Source: Stenotrophomonas sp. 278 (GTDB lineage Bacteria > Pseudomonadota > Gammaproteobacteria > Xanthomonadales > Xanthomonadaceae). Taken from it: 33,073 bases of DNA. Position 1 is the first letter of the stretch; every line of letters starts with the position of its first letter. Positions 32,456 to 33,073 of this stretch are shown one piece after another. Both the position numbers and the translations under genes were made by a program. The stretch spans positions 1-33,073 of the forward strand of contig NZ_RHPP01000034.1 in assembly GCF_003935715.1 (NCBI RefSeq), in the 5' to 3' direction. The notes beneath the pieces were generated by a model that was not told where the DNA came from, searched no databases, and saw only the letters and a program-made list of their open reading frames with translations.

Positions 32456-32876
32456 AACGCGGTGCCGGATCGTCTTTCACGGCATTGGCCTTCAACCACT
32501 CCTGGCGCTGCTCCGGCGTCATCTTGCCCCAGCGCTCACGCAATGCCTCACGTTGGTCCGGGGTCATGCTGCGCATCTGTGCGAACAACGCCCGCGCCTG
32601 CTCGCGCTGGGCCGGGGTCATGTTCTCGAAGCGGTGACGGCCGCGCCGCGCCAGCTCGCGCTGTTCCGGGGTCATGCTTTCCCAGCGCTGCCCATGCTGC
32701 AGCATGCGTTGGCGCTGTGGCGGAGCGGCGTTGTTCCAGCGGTCGCGCAGTGGTGCGATCAGCGCTTCGCGCTGCTCTGGGGTGAGCCTGTCCCAGTCGG
32801 GCAGCGGCGAGGTCTGTGCCCAGCCGCTGGCGCTCAGCGACAACAGCACCATGGCAAGTGTGGTCTGCAGTTTCAT
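32454..32876 (-). CDS. Secreted DUF3106 protein with MTPxQR repeats
   Basis: A 140-residue exported protein: signal peptide MKLQTTLAMVLLSLSASGWA, then a highly charged helical body built of repeats of the form (M/L)TPxQRxxL, for example LTPEQREAL, MTPEQREL, MTPAQREQA, MTPDQREAL and MTPEQRQEW, roughly every 16-24 residues. This is the DUF3106 pattern; the function is unknown, and a periplasmic location is inferred from the leader. The ATG at 32876 has GGAG upstream and lies two bases after the stop of the preceding gene, so they are coupled. The frame has a further upstream Met without a comparable site. Confidence 0.88.
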   Translation of the reverse strand: MKLQTTLAMVLLSLSASGWAQTSPLPDWDRLTPEQREALIAPLRDRWNNAAPPQRQRMLQHGQRWESMTPEQRELARRGRHRFENMTPAQREQARALFAQMRSMTPDQREALRERWGKMTPEQRQEWLKANAVKDDPAPR

Positions 32877-32878
32877 GG

Positions 32879-33073
32879 TTACTCCATCGCCAGGTTGGTG
32901 GCAGCCAGCCACACGTACATGTCCGGATTCTCATCCAGCAGTTCGCCACTGTCATCCAAGGCACTGGCGGCGACCGGGGCTGGCGGTGCGGCGGGCGGTT
33001 GCGCAGTGAAACTGTAGCCCAGGCCCAGTGCCACCACCGCCGAGCAGGCCGTGGCCAGCCACCAGCCGTGTGC
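32879..33073 (-). CDS. Single-helix membrane protein, C-terminal part (gene continues beyond right edge)
   Basis: Sixty-four codons without a start, ending in TAA (32879-32881). The visible part has a transmembrane segment (WWLATACSAVVALGLGYSF), a Pro/Ala-rich linker, and an acidic tail (LDDSGELLDENPDMYVWLA) ending NLAME. The pattern of helix plus acidic tail upstream of a DUF3106 gene is what one expects for a DUF3619-type or anti-sigma-like protein in the sigma factor-DUF3619-DUF3106 operon of Xanthomonadaceae; this is inferred, since the N-terminal cytoplasmic part is outside the window. Confidence 0.7.
   Translation of the reverse strand, partial: AHGWWLATACSAVVALGLGYSFTAQPPAAPPAPVAASALDDSGELLDENPDMYVWLAATNLAME

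Overview
The window is a gene-dense (about 66% GC by eye) chromosomal segment of a gammaproteobacterium of the family Xanthomonadaceae, most probably Stenotrophomonas. The assignment rests on the gene orders (lptD-surA-pdxA-rsmA-apaG-apaH; ahpC-ahpF-oxyR), on protein signatures such as the proline iminopeptidase with S110/D266/H294, and on many short GTAG-plus-hairpin repeats between genes that look like the SMAG/REP family described in Stenotrophomonas maltophilia. I see no rRNA, tRNA, CRISPR array, insertion sequence or prophage.

Layout. 1-6904 (minus): a tightly packed operon for outer-membrane biogenesis and housekeeping: lptD, surA, pdxA, rsmA, apaG, apaH (apaH runs off the left edge). 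7037-9150 (minus): a DUF6580-like membrane protein, a PduO-type cobalamin adenosyltransferase and a histone-deacetylase-like hydrolase. 9192-11569 (plus): two overlapping ubiquinone hydroxylases (ubiH, then a ubiI/ubiF homologue). 11569-12410 (plus): two unrecognised small ORFs. 12487-16269 (minus): glnS, a nucleoside deaminase, rlmM and a small secreted EF-hand protein. 16430-17374 (plus): a DUF2007 protein and msrA. 17900-19347 (minus): transaldolase and an rnk-like gene. 19475-22773 (minus): the peroxide-response cluster ahpC, ahpF, oxyR, with a candidate OxyR site upstream of ahpC and a strong hairpin between ahpC and ahpF. 23066-24913 (plus): prmC and a proline iminopeptidase. 25210-28075 (minus): nitroreductase, Xni-like 5'-3' exonuclease, Nudix hydrolase and N-formylglutamate amidohydrolase, overlapping or nearly touching. 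28408-30717 (plus): a large DUF1631 protein behind a CRP/Clp-type palindrome. 31332-32414 (plus): the soluble NAD-binding subunit of transhydrogenase (pntAA) without its membrane partners. 32454-33073 (minus): a DUF3106 protein preceded by a partial single-helix membrane protein.

The most unusual content is non-coding. Three long composite repeats (17406-17841, 24946-25200, 30721-31233) share a GTAG hairpin head, a 17-bp outer stem, a central 18-mer (GCAAGTACGTCCATGTAG or a close variant) and a 7-bp inner hairpin. Individual modules are inverted between copies. In the third copy a simple hairpin is replaced by a nested four-way structure: one outer stem enclosing three perfect hairpins. Simpler SMAG/REP hairpins lie at every convergent gene junction and repeatedly supply or abut the stop codon of the adjacent gene. 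One lies inside the signal-peptide region of the EF-hand gene. These elements, with the two unrecognised ORFs, are the best candidates here for something not yet described.
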